Shown: piece by piece, positions 27,905 to 37,980 of the stretch
Layout: the number at the start of each line of letters is the position of its first letter
How positions within the stretch are numbered: position 1 is the stretch's first letter
Assembly: GCF_023015695.1 (NCBI RefSeq)
Contig: NZ_JALKAS010000001.1
Location: 496,001 to 560,000 of the forward strand
DNA length: 64,000 nt
Source of the DNA: Jannaschia sp. S6380
Lineage (GTDB): Bacteria; Pseudomonadota; Alphaproteobacteria; Rhodobacterales; Rhodobacteraceae
Direction: 5' to 3'
Notes under the pieces: model-generated
Seen by the model: only the letters and a program-made list of their open reading frames with translations
What the model was told of the DNA's origin: nothing
Database searches by the model: none
Program-made: the position numbers and the translations under genes

Positions 27905-29080
27905 CTATCGTGGCAACGGGATCACATCGACGGGATCCCCTGCAGCAAGGGCCGGATCATTCGGCGGACGGCGGATCAAGACGTCGGATCGCGCAAGTAC
28001 CGAAAGAAGGCTGCTGTCCTGCCGGTCTTCGGCCTCGCAGCCTCCATTGGTTCGACGGCCGCGCATGTAATGCGCGCGCGGGCCGTTCGCCGGGAGGGGT
28101 GCGGTCAAAGACAGTGTCTCGACCTGAGGTAGATGGGGCAGGCCCTGCATCCGTTCCAGCATCGGCGACATGAAGATGACGCCGCAAACCATTGCAGATA
28201 CCGGATTTCCTGGAAGGCCCAGCACGGCCGACGCCCCGATCCGTCCCGCGAGGAGCGGCTTGCCTGGCCGCATGGCGACCTTGTGGAATGACAGGTCCAT
28301 GCCGGCCCCCGCCATGGTTTCCGCGACGAGATCATGATCGCCGACGGATGCGCCGCCGATGGTCACCAAGAGATCGCAGCCCGCAGACAGATCCAGCGCC
28401 AGACGCAGGCTGTCGCCGCGATCCCGCGCGATGGGCAGCAACCGTGGCGTGCATCCCAAGGATCCGACCATTGCGGCCAGGCCGTAGCCGTTCGACGCCG
28501 TGATTTGGCCGGGGCGGAGATCCGACCCGGGCTGGCACAGTTCGTCCCCGGTCATCAGGATCGCAACAGTCGGGCGCCGCGAAACCTGGACGGACCGATG
28601 TCCCATGGCCGCGATCAGCGCGATGTCGCGGCTGTTCAGGCGGCGAGATGCGGACAGGACCGCGTCGGCCGAAAAATCGCCGCCTCGGGGCCGGATGTGC
28701 CGGGCCGTTCCGACATCGCAGCGCAGGACGATCCCGTCTCCGTCGGGCGCGACATCCTCCTGCATGACGACGCGGCGTGCCCCTTCCGGCACGGCCGCAC
28801 CGGTGAAGATGCGGACCGTCGCATCCCCGCTCAGCGTGCCGTCGAACGGATGGCCGGCCGCCACCTCGCCGATCACGCGAAACCGGTCGCCGGCGCGCGG
28901 CGCATCCGTGGCGATGGCGTATCCGTCCATGGCCGAGGCGGCGAAAGGCGGCTGTGCGTGCCGGGCTCGGACCTCGCGGCGCAGAACACGGCCATTGGCG
29001 CGTTCGAGCGGCACCTCTTCGGCGTCCAACGGTTCGACGAGCGCCAGCAGCCGCGCCGTCGCCTCCTCGACCGAGATCAC
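27905..29080 (-). CDS. moeA: Molybdopterin molybdotransferase MoeA
   Basis: MoeA inserts molybdate into adenylated molybdopterin to make molybdenum cofactor. The 391-residue protein shows the N-terminal region with [13 protein letters not shown], the MoCF-binding domain with ILMTGDEL and [12 protein letters not shown], the block [13 protein letters not shown], and the C-terminal beta domain. The start is a GTG at 29080, whose GTGA overlaps the moaC stop by 4 bases, so it is translationally coupled to moaC. It is the last gene of the trpG-trpD-trpC-moaC-moeA unit. The lexA gene lies beyond it with its own SOS-box promoter. Confidence 0.93.
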   Translation of the reverse strand: MISVEEATARLLALVEPLDAEEVPLERANGRVLRREVRARHAQPPFAASAMDGYAIATDAPRAGDRFRVIGEVAAGHPFDGTLSGDATVRIFTGAAVPEGARRVVMQEDVAPDGDGIVLRCDVGTARHIRPRGGDFSADAVLSASRRLNSRDIALIAAMGHRSVQVSRRPTVAILMTGDELCQPGSDLRPGQITASNGYGLAAMVGSLGCTPRLLPIARDRGDSLRLALDLSAGCDLLVTIGGASVGDHDLVAETMAGAGMDLSFHKVAMRPGKPLLAGRIGASAVLGLPGNPVSAMVCGVIFMSPMLERMQGLPHLPQVETLSLTAPLPANGPRAHYMRGRRTNGGCEAEDRQDSSLLSVLARSDVLIRRPPNDPALAAGDPVDVIPLPR

Positions 29081-29559
29081 GTGCCCGGCGCCGTCCAGTC
29101 GCCCGACTTTCCGCCGGCCTTCGACAGAAGGCGGATCGCGCCGATTTCCATGTCCTTTTGGATCGCCTTGGCCATGTCGTAGATCGTCAGGCATGCGACG
29201 GATACCGCCGTCATCGCCTCCATCTCCACCCCGGTGCGCCCGGTCGTGGCGACCGTCGCCCGGACGCGCAGGCCTGGCAGGTCGTCATCCGGCAGGATGT
29301 CAATCGCGACGCGGTCCAGGGGCAGGGGGTGGCAGAGCGGGATCAGATCGGCCGTGCGTTTCGCCCCCATGATCCCGGCCAGCCGCGCGACGCCGATCAC
29401 GTCCCCCTTGGCCGCGCTCCCCGTTCGTATGGCGGCGAGCGTCTCGGGAGACATCCTGACATGGCCTTCGGCACGGGCCTCGCGTGCGGTGACGGCCTTG
29501 CCGGACACATCGACCATATGCGCGGCGCCGGTCTCGTCGAAATGCGTCAGGCCGGTCAT
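29077..29559 (-). CDS. moaC: Cyclic pyranopterin monophosphate synthase MoaC
   Basis: MoaC forms cyclic pyranopterin monophosphate from the MoaA product, the first committed pterin of molybdenum cofactor. The 160 residues match the family along their length: [17 protein letters not shown], the block [10 protein letters not shown] (catalytic His region), [13 protein letters not shown] and [10 protein letters not shown]. The ATG at 29559 overlaps the trpC stop by 4 bases (ATGA) and its own stop overlaps the moeA GTG by 4 bases. It is one of the tightest parts of the trp-moa operon. Confidence 0.95.
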   Translation of the reverse strand: MTGLTHFDETGAAHMVDVSGKAVTAREARAEGHVRMSPETLAAIRTGSAAKGDVIGVARLAGIMGAKRTADLIPLCHPLPLDRVAIDILPDDDLPGLRVRATVATTGRTGVEMEAMTAVSVACLTIYDMAKAIQKDMEIGAIRLLSKAGGKSGDWTAPGT

Positions 29560-30368
29560 GGGTTGGCCGACAGCGGGGTCGCCAGTAGGTCGCGCGTCGC
29601 CGTCGCGACGTCCGACTGGCGCATCAGGCTTTCCCCGATCAGGAAGCAGCGGACGCCGTGCCGGGCCACCTCCTCCAGTTCCTCCGGGGTGTTCAGGCCG
29701 GACTCCGACACCAGCAGCCTGTCGTCCGGGGCGCGGCGGGACAGATCGTGGGTCACCTGGAGATCGGTGACGAAGGTATTGAGATCGCGGTTGTTGATGC
29801 CGAGCAGGCGCGACTCGAGCCTGGTGGCGCGTTCGAGTTCCGCCTGGTTGTGCACCTCGATCAGCGCGTCCATGCCCCAGTCGAAGGCAGCCGATTCCAG
29901 CTCGGCGGCCTGTCCGTCCGAGACGCTGGCCATGATGATCAGGATGCAGTCCGCGCCCAGTGCCCGGCTTTCCGCCACCTGCCATGGATCGTAGAGGAAA
30001 TCCTTGCGCAACACCGGCAAATCCACCGCGGCCCGAGCGGCGACCAGGTATGCGTCGTCGCCCTGGAACGATGGACCGTCGGTCAGGACCGACAGGCAGG
30101 TCGCGCCCCCGTCGGCATAGGCGCGGGCCAGCGCGGGCGGATCGAAGTCGGCACGGATCAGCCCCTTGGACGGGCTTGCCTTCTTGATCTCGGCGATCAG
30201 ACCGTAGCCCGCGATCGATGCGCGGTGAAGCGCACCGGCAAAGGGGCGAACGGCGGGCGCGGCGCGGGCGTCCTCCTCGACCGCGGCAAGGTCGCGGGCC
30301 GTTTTGCGCGCGGCCACGTCCTCCAGCTTGTAGGCCTTGATGCGGTCCAGGATCGTGGGCGTGCTCAT
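29556..30368 (-). CDS. trpC: Indole-3-glycerol phosphate synthase
   Basis: TrpC closes the indole ring in tryptophan synthesis, turning carboxyphenylamino-deoxyribulose phosphate into indole-glycerol phosphate. The 270-residue single-function TIM barrel shows [13 protein letters not shown] (catalytic Lys), [13 protein letters not shown] (catalytic Lys), LLGINNRDL and [12 protein letters not shown]. It is not fused to TrpF. Its start overlaps the trpD stop by 4 bases and its stop overlaps the moaC start by 4 bases. Confidence 0.96.
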   Translation of the reverse strand: MSTPTILDRIKAYKLEDVAARKTARDLAAVEEDARAAPAVRPFAGALHRASIAGYGLIAEIKKASPSKGLIRADFDPPALARAYADGGATCLSVLTDGPSFQGDDAYLVAARAAVDLPVLRKDFLYDPWQVAESRALGADCILIIMASVSDGQAAELESAAFDWGMDALIEVHNQAELERATRLESRLLGINNRDLNTFVTDLQVTHDLSRRAPDDRLLVSESGLNTPEELEEVARHGVRCFLIGESLMRQSDVATATRDLLATPLSANP

Positions 30369-31384
30369 TCGGCCTCCGAGGTGATGCGGGCGAGCGCCTC
30401 GACCTTGCCCTTGGCCGCGCCGCTGTCGATCGCCTCGGCCGCGATTTCGGCGCCGGTCCGAAGATCGGCCGCCCGGTCCGCGATCACGAGGGCGGCGGCG
30501 GCGTTCAGGAGCACGGCGTCGCGATAGGCGCCCTTCGCACCGTCCAGCAATGCGGCAAGGGCGCGGCCGTTTTCCTCCGGCGTGCCGCCCAGGATGTCGG
30601 CGAAGCGGTGAACGGGCAGGCCGGCCTCCTCGGGGTGCACCTCCCGCGCGGTGATGCGGTCGCCGTCGAGCACCGCGACCTGCGAGACGGCGGAGATCGA
30701 GAGTTCGTCCGTGCCGTCGCCGCCATGCACCAGCCATGCCTTCTCGCTGCCGAGTTGCTGCAGCGTTTCGGCCATCGGGAAGATCAGATCGGGCGCGAAG
30801 GCGCCGGTCAGCTGACGTTTCACGCCGGCGGGGTTGGTCAGGGGACCGAGGATGTTGAAAATGGTCTTGCAGCCCAGTTCCTGGCGAACCGGCATGACCA
30901 CCGCCACGGCGGGATGATGGATCGGGGCCATCATGAAGGCGATGCCGATCTCGGCCAGCGCACGTTCGACCACGTCGACATCGACCATGACATCGATGCC
31001 GACCTGTCCCAGCGCATCGGCCGCACCCGATTTCGACGACAGGTTGCGGTTGCCGTGCTTGGCGATGGTCACACCGGCCCCGGCGACCACGAAGGCCGCC
31101 GCGGTGGAAATATTCAGCGTGCCCATCCCGTCGCCACCGGTGCCGACGATGTCGATCGCCCCCTCAGGCGCGCGCACGGCGCGGCAGCGGGCCCGCATCG
31201 CGGCGGCGGCGGCGGCGTATTCGGACACCGACTCGCCTCGCGCGCGAAGCGCCATCAGAAGGCCGCCGATCTGCGCGGGGGTCGCATTGCCCTGGAACAG
31301 TTCGGCAAAGGCGGCTTCGGCCTGGGTGCGCGAAAGCGGGCCCTCGGATGCCGCGAAGATCAGCGGCTTCATCGCGTCGCTCAT
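30365..31384 (-). CDS. trpD: Anthranilate phosphoribosyltransferase
   Basis: TrpD joins anthranilate to PRPP in tryptophan synthesis. The 339 residues include the PRPP-binding [32 protein letters not shown], and the [10 protein letters not shown] block. The start at 31384 lies 2 bases after the trpG stop, and its stop overlaps the trpC start by 4 bases. It is a stand-alone TrpD, not fused to TrpG. Confidence 0.96.
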   Translation of the reverse strand: MSDAMKPLIFAASEGPLSRTQAEAAFAELFQGNATPAQIGGLLMALRARGESVSEYAAAAAAMRARCRAVRAPEGAIDIVGTGGDGMGTLNISTAAAFVVAGAGVTIAKHGNRNLSSKSGAADALGQVGIDVMVDVDVVERALAEIGIAFMMAPIHHPAVAVVMPVRQELGCKTIFNILGPLTNPAGVKRQLTGAFAPDLIFPMAETLQQLGSEKAWLVHGGDGTDELSISAVSQVAVLDGDRITAREVHPEEAGLPVHRFADILGGTPEENGRALAALLDGAKGAYRDAVLLNAAAALVIADRAADLRTGAEIAAEAIDSGAAKGKVEALARITSEAE

Positions 31385-31386
31385 GA

Positions 31387-31980
31387 TCAGGCGGCCTCGG
31401 CGGCGGGCATCAGGTCGAGGAAGTTGCCCAGCAATGCGTGACCATGCTCGGAGGCGATGCTCTCGGGGTGAAACTGCACGCCGTGGATCGGCAGGTCGCG
31501 GTGGCGAAGGCCCATGATCGTGCCGTCCGCGAGCGCGGCGTTCACGATCAGCGTCTCGGGCAGGCCGGTCCGCGCAACGATGAGCGAGTGATAGCGCGTC
31601 GCGTCGAACGCCCCCGGCAGCCCCGCGAACACGCCCGAGCCGTCGTTTTCCATCCGGCCGAGCTTGCCATGCACGATCTCGCCCGCGCGGACGACGCGTC
31701 CGCCGAAGGCCTGGCCGATCGCCTGGTGGCCCAGGCAGACACCCAGCAGGGGCGTCCGCGTCTCGGCACAGGCCGTCACCATGGCCAGGCAAATGCCGGC
31801 CTGATCCGGATCGCAGGGCCCGGGCGACAGAAGAACGCCCGCCGGGCGCATCGCCATGGCCGCCTGCACGTCGACGGCGTCATTGCGCACCACGCGGACA
31901 TCGGCACCCTGTTCGGCGACATAGTGGACGAGGTTCCAGGTGAAGCTGTCGTAATTGTCGATCAGCAGAAGCAAGCCCAT
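31387..31980 (-). CDS. trpG: Anthranilate synthase glutamine amidotransferase component
   Basis: TrpG (or PabA) supplies ammonia from glutamine to anthranilate synthase. The 197-residue class I amidotransferase shows [13 protein letters not shown], the oxyanion block [13 protein letters not shown], the nucleophile Cys in [17 protein letters not shown] and the His/Glu pair in VQFHPESI. The ribosome site GAGGGAGGG is strong, so this is the first gene of the visible operon. trpE is not adjacent: the divergent YibQ-like gene occupies the position upstream. Dual use in folate synthesis is possible. Confidence 0.94.
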   Translation of the reverse strand: MGLLLLIDNYDSFTWNLVHYVAEQGADVRVVRNDAVDVQAAMAMRPAGVLLSPGPCDPDQAGICLAMVTACAETRTPLLGVCLGHQAIGQAFGGRVVRAGEIVHGKLGRMENDGSGVFAGLPGAFDATRYHSLIVARTGLPETLIVNAALADGTIMGLRHRDLPIHGVQFHPESIASEHGHALLGNFLDLMPAAEAA

Positions 31981-32085
31981 CCCTCCCTCGCGGTCGCGGC
32001 AAGGGGTGTGACAACCCCATCGTCGCGTTATACGAAGAGGAAAGGCCCGGGGAAAGGGTCGAGGCAGGGCAATGAGGTATCGGGA

Positions 32086-33945
32086 ATGCTGAAAGGCGTT
32101 TTGCTTGGGTCGGTCAGTGGCCTGGCGTTGTCGGGCCTGCTGGTCGTGGCGGTTTCTCTGCTCGCGCCACCGCCGAAATCGCCGGTGGATCGTCCGGTCG
32201 CGGCGCAGCCTTCGGCCCCCGTCCTGCGCGACCAAGCCGAGGTGGCGCCCCGCAAGCCGGACCCGCTGCCCGCCCGCGAAACTCCGCCCGCGACAGCCGG
32301 GGAGGTCGCGACGCCCGAAGACACAGCGCCCACTGTGGAGATCGTTCCGATCGCACCCGCCGCGCCCGAGGCGGAGCCGGAGACCGAGATGGCCGACGCT
32401 CCGCCCGCGCCCGCGCCGGTGGAGCGCGAAGTGGAAGACGCCGGAACGGAGGTTGCCGCCGCCGTGCCGTTGCCGTCGGGCAGCGAGTTCAATCGGCCGC
32501 CGGAGGATGTCGCCATCGTCGCGCCACGGACCGAGGATGCTCCGCGCGCCGTGCCGCTGACGGATCGGGGGCGGCCGGACCTGTCCGTCGCCGAAGCCCC
32601 AGCGCCCGAGACCGCGAGCGCCACCCAGCCGCAGGCGGGTCAGATCGCGGGCTTCGGCGCCGCGCCGCAGGTCGGCGTCGCGCCGATCCTGCCTGCCCGG
32701 CCGGAGGAGGGGGCACCGCGAACCTTTGGCGAAGTGGGCAGCATTCAGGACATCGAGGTGACCGAGGAACTGGAAGAAGACGGCCGCCGCGTGGTCGTCA
32801 CGACGACGGTCCCCTCCGCGCCGGCCCCCGCGACCGAGCCCGAAGCCGAGCCCGAAACCGAGGTCGCGACGGACACCGCCCCGTCCGCCGAGGCGGAGAC
32901 GGAGGCCCCGGCGGAGCCTGCCATCGCGGAGGTTTCAACCGAAGAAGACGCCGCGGATGCGGAGGACGTCGCGGGGGCGGAGGACGCCGTGCCGGATGTC
33001 GATGCCCCGGATGCGTCGTCCGACGAGGACATCGCCGGGTCGACGACCGAACAGGAAGTCGCCCAGGCCGAACCGCGCCGGTCGGCGCCCATCTCTCTGG
33101 TCGAGGATGCGGACGTCGTCGTGCCGCCCGAGGAGGAGCGCGCGCCGGAGGTCGAGGAGGAGGCCGAACCGATCATGCCGCGTCGCCTCGTCCTCGACAG
33201 CGAACGCGCCGTCGAGGCGGAGGACGCGACCGAGGCCGTCGCGGATGCGGAACCGGCGCAGCCCCGGCCCGTGCTCGAGACGCAGGCCGCGACCTTCGAG
33301 AACACGGCCGACCTGCCGCGCCTGTCCATCGTCCTGATCCACGACCCCGATCTGGGCGTCGACATCCAGAGCCTCGCGGCGCTGGAATTTCCCGTGACCT
33401 TCGCCCTCGATCCGACCTTGCCGGGCGCCGAGGCGGCGGCGAAGGCCTATCGCGCCGCCGGACACGAGGTCGTCCTGCGGGGCGAGGCCCTGTCACCCGG
33501 CGGGTCCGCGCAGGATATCGAGGTCGCCTTCACCGCCGCGCGCGCCGCCGTTCCCCAGGCGCTGGGTGTATTGGACACGCCCGAAGGCGGCTTCGCGCGC
33601 GACCGCGACGCGCTGGACGCGCTGCTGCGACCCCTGTCCGAGGCGGGAATGGGGTTCGTGGCCTATCCCGAGGGTCTGAACTCCGGTGTAACGCGTGCCC
33701 GGCGGGAGGGCGTGTCCGCCACGACCCTGTACCGCGAACTCGACGCCGAGGACGAACGCGCGCCGGTCATCACCCGTTATCTGGACCGCGCGACGTTCGA
33801 AGCGGTGCAGGACGGGGCCGCCGTGGTCGTTGGGCGCACGAGCCCCGAAACGATCACGGCCCTCTATTCCTGGCGGTTGGGCGCGCGCGCGGAGACCGTC
33901 GCCCCGGCGCCGCTGTCGACCGTGTTGCGGGATGGCGACGGCTGA
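32086..33945 (+). CDS. Divergent polysaccharide deacetylase (YibQ-like) with long acidic linker
   Basis: This 619-residue envelope protein has an N-terminal membrane anchor (residues 6-27, VLLGSVSGLALSGLLVVAVSLL). About 370 residues of Pro/Ala/Glu/Asp-rich low-complexity sequence follow, then a C-terminal domain (about 400-619) with LPRLSIVLIHDPDLGVD, the segment FPVTFALDPTLPGA and GHEVVLRGEALSP. The last part is the 'divergent polysaccharide deacetylase' (YibQ) fold. The start at 32086 is chosen for the membrane anchor. It is divergent from trpG and convergent with bpt. The disordered linker may let the domain reach across the periplasm. Catalytic activity in this family is unproven. Confidence 0.82.
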   Translation: MLKGVLLGSVSGLALSGLLVVAVSLLAPPPKSPVDRPVAAQPSAPVLRDQAEVAPRKPDPLPARETPPATAGEVATPEDTAPTVEIVPIAPAAPEAEPETEMADAPPAPAPVEREVEDAGTEVAAAVPLPSGSEFNRPPEDVAIVAPRTEDAPRAVPLTDRGRPDLSVAEAPAPETASATQPQAGQIAGFGAAPQVGVAPILPARPEEGAPRTFGEVGSIQDIEVTEELEEDGRRVVVTTTVPSAPAPATEPEAEPETEVATDTAPSAEAETEAPAEPAIAEVSTEEDAADAEDVAGAEDAVPDVDAPDASSDEDIAGSTTEQEVAQAEPRRSAPISLVEDADVVVPPEEERAPEVEEEAEPIMPRRLVLDSERAVEAEDATEAVADAEPAQPRPVLETQAATFENTADLPRLSIVLIHDPDLGVDIQSLAALEFPVTFALDPTLPGAEAAAKAYRAAGHEVVLRGEALSPGGSAQDIEVAFTAARAAVPQALGVLDTPEGGFARDRDALDALLRPLSEAGMGFVAYPEGLNSGVTRARREGVSATTLYRELDAEDERAPVITRYLDRATFEAVQDGAAVVVGRTSPETITALYSWRLGARAETVAPAPLSTVLRDGDG

Positions 33946-33948
33946 CGC

Positions 33949-34779
33949 TCAACTCGCCGTGTCTGGCAATTCGATCCGCGCGACCTGCTCGGCGATGGGT
34001 TCGACCGACAGGGGATGCGTCTCGTCGACATGGGCCACGGGATTGCCGATCGGCTGCCACTGGCGGTTCTTGAAGATCTCGAGCGCCGAGAAATGCGCCT
34101 TGTAGCCCATCTTGGGCGAGCCGGGCACCCAATAGCCGAGATAGACATAAGGCAGCTGCGCCTCGCGCGCGATTTGCAGATGGTCGAGAATGATCTGCGT
34201 TCCCAGGCTGTCCGACGGGCAATCCGGGTCGTAGAAGGAATAGACCATCGACAGCCCGTCATCGAGCACGTCCGTCAGGCAGACGGCGCGCAGGGCGGGT
34301 GCGTCGCCGGTATCCTGGGGGCGGTCGTCCCAGTACTCGATCACGCGGGTGCGGACCGGCGTCTCCTCGATCATGGCGGCGAATTCGAAGATGTCCATGT
34401 CGGCCATGCCGCCATTAGCGTGACGCGCGTTCAGATAGCGACGGAACAGGGCGAACTGCTCCTCGGTGGCCCAGGGCGACGTCACTTCGCGCCGCAGGTG
34501 CCGGTTGCGCGCCAGCGTCTTGCGCTGCGACCGCGTCGGCCTGAAGTCGGCAACCCGGATCCGCGCCGAAAGGCACGCGGTGCAATCGGCACAGCTGGGA
34601 CGATAGAGGACGTTCTGACTGCGCCGGAAGCCCTGTTTCGACAGCTTGTCGTTCAAGGCGACGGCACCGGATCCCTGCAGGGCGGTGAACAGCTTCCGCT
34701 CGCGCCGACCGTCGATATAGGGGCACGACTGCGGCGCAGTCACGTAGAACTGCGGCGTCAGCGGAAGGCTGTGGCGCAT
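33949..34779 (-). CDS. bpt: Aspartate/glutamate leucyltransferase (N-end rule)
   Basis: Bpt adds leucine from Leu-tRNA to proteins that begin with Asp or Glu, marking them for ClpS/ClpAP degradation. The 276-residue protein shows the N-terminal [14 protein letters not shown], the cysteine cluster [14 protein letters not shown], and the C-terminal blocks [25 protein letters not shown] and [13 protein letters not shown]. These match the bacterial arginyltransferase-like family in alphaproteobacteria. The ribosome site is weak. It is convergent with the deacetylase gene with a 3-base gap, and the RDD gene lies upstream. Confidence 0.92.
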   Translation of the reverse strand: MRHSLPLTPQFYVTAPQSCPYIDGRRERKLFTALQGSGAVALNDKLSKQGFRRSQNVLYRPSCADCTACLSARIRVADFRPTRSQRKTLARNRHLRREVTSPWATEEQFALFRRYLNARHANGGMADMDIFEFAAMIEETPVRTRVIEYWDDRPQDTGDAPALRAVCLTDVLDDGLSMVYSFYDPDCPSDSLGTQIILDHLQIAREAQLPYVYLGYWVPGSPKMGYKAHFSALEIFKNRQWQPIGNPVAHVDETHPLSVEPIAEQVARIELPDTAS

Positions 34780-34880
34780 ATGATGGGGTCTTCATTCAGC
34801 TGCGTTTGGGGTCGGACCCTAGACGAGAGGTCCGCCCCGTCAACGAAAAAGACCGTTGCGCGCTCGACTTGAGCGCGGCC

Positions 34881-35345
34881 TCAGCCCGGCCGGTTGATCG
34901 CGGCCGAACCCATGACGAGGTCGGTCAGGCCCTGCCGGCGCCGGGTGGTCAGCATCGCACCGATCGAGACCAGCACGGGCAGCACGAACGTCATCGAGGC
35001 GTAGTAGCCCGCGACGTGCAGGATCGACTGGCCGATGTCGAAGCGCTCGCCATCATGGCCGCGTAGCTCGATCCCCAGAAGGCGCATGCCCCAGGTCGAG
35101 GAGCCGTTGGCCAGCGTCGTGACGCGGTAGAGCGCACCGATGGCCACGAAGAACAGCGGCCACAGGAAAAAGCCGACGGTCAATGTCGCGATGCCCGCCA
35201 GGATCGTCAGGCCGGTGATGATGGCCAGATCGACCAGCCAGGCAAGGCCGCGCTTGGCCACGACCCCATCGTAGAACCGCGCGTCGCGGTCCGGATCCGG
35301 CAGGCCGGCGACGTCCCGTTCGGTGATCTCGGTCCAATGGGTCAT
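34881..35345 (-). CDS. RDD family membrane protein
   Basis: This 154-residue inner-membrane protein carries the RDD domain. The Arg/Asp pattern is in RGLAWLVDLAIITG near the first helix, followed by two to three further helices and the NGSSTWGMRLLGIEL block. The start at 35345 follows AAGGACA. RDD proteins are thought to transport small solutes, and some act as Na+/H+ antiporters, but the substrate of this one cannot be told. DUF2852 lies upstream in the same direction, separated by a strong hairpin. Confidence 0.85.
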   Translation of the reverse strand: MTHWTEITERDVAGLPDPDRDARFYDGVVAKRGLAWLVDLAIITGLTILAGIATLTVGFFLWPLFFVAIGALYRVTTLANGSSTWGMRLLGIELRGHDGERFDIGQSILHVAGYYASMTFVLPVLVSIGAMLTTRRRQGLTDLVMGSAAINRPG

Positions 35346-35410
35346 GGTGCGGTGTCCTTCGTGCTGTGTTGGATCGGCGCGGCCGGGCAGGCCGGGCACC
35401 GGGTGTATGT

Positions 35411-35441
35411 CCGGCCCCGTGGCGCCCTGCCACGGGACCGG
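35411..35441 (-). terminator. Hairpin terminator after the DUF2852 gene
   Basis: CCCGTGGC (35416-35423) pairs with GCCACGGG (35429-35436), and after one mismatch CCGG pairs with CCGG to lengthen the stem. It lies 7 bases downstream of the DUF2852 stop. No T-run follows. Confidence 0.55.
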
Positions 35442-35447
35442 GGGCGA

Positions 35448-35858
35448 TCAGGCGTCGGTCGGGCCGTCGTCTTTATCACGCTTGGCGCGATCTTCCATGA
35501 ACTGGTCGAACTCGGCCTTGTCCTTGGCTTCGCGCAGACGGTTTAGGAAGCTCTCGAACGCCTCCTGCTCGTCTTCGAGGCGGCGCAGCATGTCGGCCTT
35601 GTAGCTGTCGAAGGCCATGTTGCCGGTGCTGCGGAAACGGGCGGGGGCCATACGGCGGGACGTGCAGGCGGCACCTTTGAACATGCGTTTGCTCCAGATC
35701 ATGTAGGCCAGCAGCGCAAGGCCGACGGGCCAGAAGAAGATGAACCCGAGGACCATGGCCGCGATCCATGCGCCTTTGCCGCGCGCGTCGAGCCATCCTT
35801 CGGTGCGGGTGAACCAGTTGCCGGTCGAACGGCCGGCATAGGCGGGGGCGGGGGTCAT
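35448..35858 (-). CDS. DUF2852 family membrane protein
   Basis: This 136-residue protein has one or two hydrophobic segments near the N-terminus (GAWIAAMVLGFIFFWPVGLALLAYMIW) and a charged, probably coiled-coil C-terminal half (MAFDSYKADMLRRLEDEQ and the block FLNRLREAKDKAEFDQFM). This is the DUF2852 layout of alphaproteobacteria, whose function is unknown. The start at 35858 has an AAGGAG site 6-7 bases upstream, better than the ATG 12 codons earlier. A palindromic operator lies 22 bases upstream of the start, close enough for a bound protein to block expression. Confidence 0.83.
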   Translation of the reverse strand: MTPAPAYAGRSTGNWFTRTEGWLDARGKGAWIAAMVLGFIFFWPVGLALLAYMIWSKRMFKGAACTSRRMAPARFRSTGNMAFDSYKADMLRRLEDEQEAFESFLNRLREAKDKAEFDQFMEDRAKRDKDDGPTDA

Positions 35859-35879
35859 ATGCGTCTCCTTCGGGTTTAT

Positions 35880-35897
35880 GTGAACCTGTTTCACATT
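35880..35897. promoter_or_regulatory. Palindromic operator 1 (GTGAA-N5-TTCAC-ATT)
   Basis: GTGAA-CCTGT-TTCAC followed by ATT forms a perfect 5-base inverted repeat. It lies 22 bases before the DUF2852 start, and a second copy of the same format stands 69 bases away. Confidence 0.7.
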
Positions 35898-35948
35898 AAG
35901 TCAGATGGGATGCCGCCCACATCCCGACAAGGGGGACACGCGAAAAAA

Positions 35949-35966
35949 GTGAATCATATTCACATT
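35949..35966. promoter_or_regulatory. Palindromic operator 2 (GTGAA-N5-TTCAC-ATT)
   Basis: GTGAA-TCATA-TTCAC followed by ATT shares both arms and the trailing ATT with operator 1 but not its spacer. It lies 60 bases before the YrbL-like start. The pair points to one dimeric repressor or activator controlling both divergent genes. Confidence 0.7.
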
Positions 35967-36025
35967 GGGGGACCAAGGGTCGTCTGCGCTTTGATCCGGC
36001 GTCGATACGTCATAGAGAGGCCACC

Positions 36026-36715
36026 ATGACACGCATGCGTACGGAAACCGGCGTCCTGGATCTTTCGCAGGCGACCCAGGTGGCAAATGGCGCAGTCCGC
36101 GACGTCTTCGAGCGGCCGGGGCATCCCGACCAGCTTCTCAAGACGCTCCGGCTGGAAAAGCGTGCCGTATATGACAGCAGGCCCGGATTGCTGGCGCAGT
36201 TCAAGCGGCGTTTCACGCTTGGGCCGTACAAGTATTTCCTAAAGGAGTATCGCTGCTACCTGCGCACCGCGCATCTGGCCGAGAAGTTCGACCGCCCCAT
36301 CCCGATCGCCGAGTTCGGCGGCGTCGTCCGGACCGAGCGGGGCCTGGCCCAGGTCGTGCAGAAGGTCGGCGACGAGCAGGGAGGGCTGGCACCGACGCTT
36401 CGGATGCTGCTGCGCGTCGAACGGTTCGACCCGGATCTGCTACGACGGTTGAACGCGTTCGTCGACGACATTCATGTCCTGCGCGTGGTCGCGCCGGACC
36501 TGAACGCCGGAAACATCGTGCTCGACCCGAGCGGGGATGCCCCGCGCTTCGTCCTGATCGACGGCTATGGCGAGAAGAGCGTCCTGCCCCTTCGCGCCTG
36601 GTTCCCGGCCCTGAATGCCCGCCAGCTGGACCGGAACTTCGCCCGGATCGGACGGTCCCGGCACCTCATCTGGAACGCGGCCGCCCGCCGGTTCGATCCT
36701 GCGCCCGATCAGTAG
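36026..36715 (+). CDS. YrbL-like (PhoP regulatory network) kinase-fold protein
   Basis: This 229-residue cytoplasmic protein matches the YrbL family, a kinase-like fold first named as a PhoP-regulated gene in enterobacteria. It shows [21 protein letters not shown] at the N-terminus, the block [20 protein letters not shown], and a kinase-like catalytic segment [13 protein letters not shown] with a following [11 protein letters not shown]. Its substrate is unknown. The last 7 bases overlap the end of the convergent mnmA gene. The promoter holds two palindromic operators shared with DUF2852. Confidence 0.8.
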   Translation: MTRMRTETGVLDLSQATQVANGAVRDVFERPGHPDQLLKTLRLEKRAVYDSRPGLLAQFKRRFTLGPYKYFLKEYRCYLRTAHLAEKFDRPIPIAEFGGVVRTERGLAQVVQKVGDEQGGLAPTLRMLLRVERFDPDLLRRLNAFVDDIHVLRVVAPDLNAGNIVLDPSGDAPRFVLIDGYGEKSVLPLRAWFPALNARQLDRNFARIGRSRHLIWNAAARRFDPAPDQ

Positions 36716-37851
36716 CCGCGCCAGATCCATCCGCCGCCCAGGACGCGCGTGCTGTCCAGATCGTAGAACACGCAGGCCTGGCCAGGGCTTACACCTTCCT
36801 CGGGGGTCAGCAGTTCGACCTCGGCCAGCCCGTCGCCTTTTGGCCGCAAGATCGCCTCCCTCGGGGGGCGCGTCGACCGCACCTTGACACCCAGATGCCA
36901 TTCGTCACGCGAAGCAAGCGGTGCATCGCCTAGCCAGTTGATCTCGCGCAGCGGCACCAGCCACGTCGCCAATGCCGATTTCGGGCCGACGACGACCTGA
37001 CGCGCGTCCGGGTCCAGGCGCACGACGTAAAGGGGCTGCGACAGGCCACCGATGCCCAGGCCACGGCGCTGGCCGACCGTGTAGTGGATGACGCCTCCGT
37101 GCCGGGCAAGCTCCCGACCTTCCATGTCGACGATCGCGCCCGGTTCGCCCGCGCCGGGGCGCAGCTTTTCGATCACCGCGGCATAGTCGCCATCGGGGAC
37201 GAAGCAGATGTCCTGGCTGTCGGGCTTGTCGGCGACCGGCAATCCGTAGCGTTCCGCCAATGCGCGCGTGGCCGCCTTGTCGGGCAGATGCCCCAGAGGG
37301 AACCGAAGATAGTCGAGCTGTTCGCCCGTGGTCGAGAACAGGAAATACGACTGATCGCGTACCGGATCCGCCGCCATGTGCAGCTCGGGCCCATGCAGCC
37401 CGTCCCGACGCTGGATGTAGTGGCCGGTCGCCATGCAATCCGCCTCCAGATCGCGGGCCGTCTCCAGCAGGTCGCGGAACTTGACGCGTTCGTTGCAGCG
37501 GATGCAGGGCACCGGGGTCGCACCGCCCAGATAGGCGTCGGCGAACTCGTCGATGACCGACTCGCGGAACGTGTTCTCGTAATCCAGGACGTAGTGGGCG
37601 AACCCCATCGTCTCGGCCACGCGGCGGGCGTCGTGGATGTCGCGACCCGCGCAGCAGGCGCCCTTCTTGGCCAGCGCCGCCCCGTGATCGTAGAGCTGCA
37701 GCGTGACGCCCACGACGTCGTAGCCCTGTTCGGACAGCATCGCGGCGACGACCGAACTGTCCACGCCGCCCGACATCGCGACCACGACCCGCGTCTCGGC
37801 GGGCGGCTTGGCGAAGCCGAGGCTGTTCTGCACGGGCAGGTCGAGGGGCAT
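36709..37851 (-). CDS. mnmA: tRNA 2-thiouridylase MnmA
   Basis: MnmA puts sulfur on uridine 34 of tRNA-Lys, -Glu and -Gln. The 380-residue enzyme has the P-loop MSGGVDSSV, the two catalytic cysteines in [13 protein letters not shown] and [13 protein letters not shown], and the C-terminal beta domain. The start at 37851 is preferred because a GGAG site lies about 9 bases upstream; an in-frame ATG 25 codons earlier extends into low-conservation sequence. It is divergent from sciP. Confidence 0.95.
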   Translation of the reverse strand: MPLDLPVQNSLGFAKPPAETRVVVAMSGGVDSSVVAAMLSEQGYDVVGVTLQLYDHGAALAKKGACCAGRDIHDARRVAETMGFAHYVLDYENTFRESVIDEFADAYLGGATPVPCIRCNERVKFRDLLETARDLEADCMATGHYIQRRDGLHGPELHMAADPVRDQSYFLFSTTGEQLDYLRFPLGHLPDKAATRALAERYGLPVADKPDSQDICFVPDGDYAAVIEKLRPGAGEPGAIVDMEGRELARHGGVIHYTVGQRRGLGIGGLSQPLYVVRLDPDARQVVVGPKSALATWLVPLREINWLGDAPLASRDEWHLGVKVRSTRPPREAILRPKGDGLAEVELLTPEEGVSPGQACVFYDLDSTRVLGGGWIWRGY

Positions 37852-37980
37852 CGGGCCAACTCCGGGAATTGCGGGAACGGCGCCAGATATAGGAAAATCG
37901 GTCGTATTCACAACCCGCCGCTTCACCCCCGCTTAACCCCGCGCGCGACAGGAATGCCTCAGCAGACACAGGAGGCTGAA

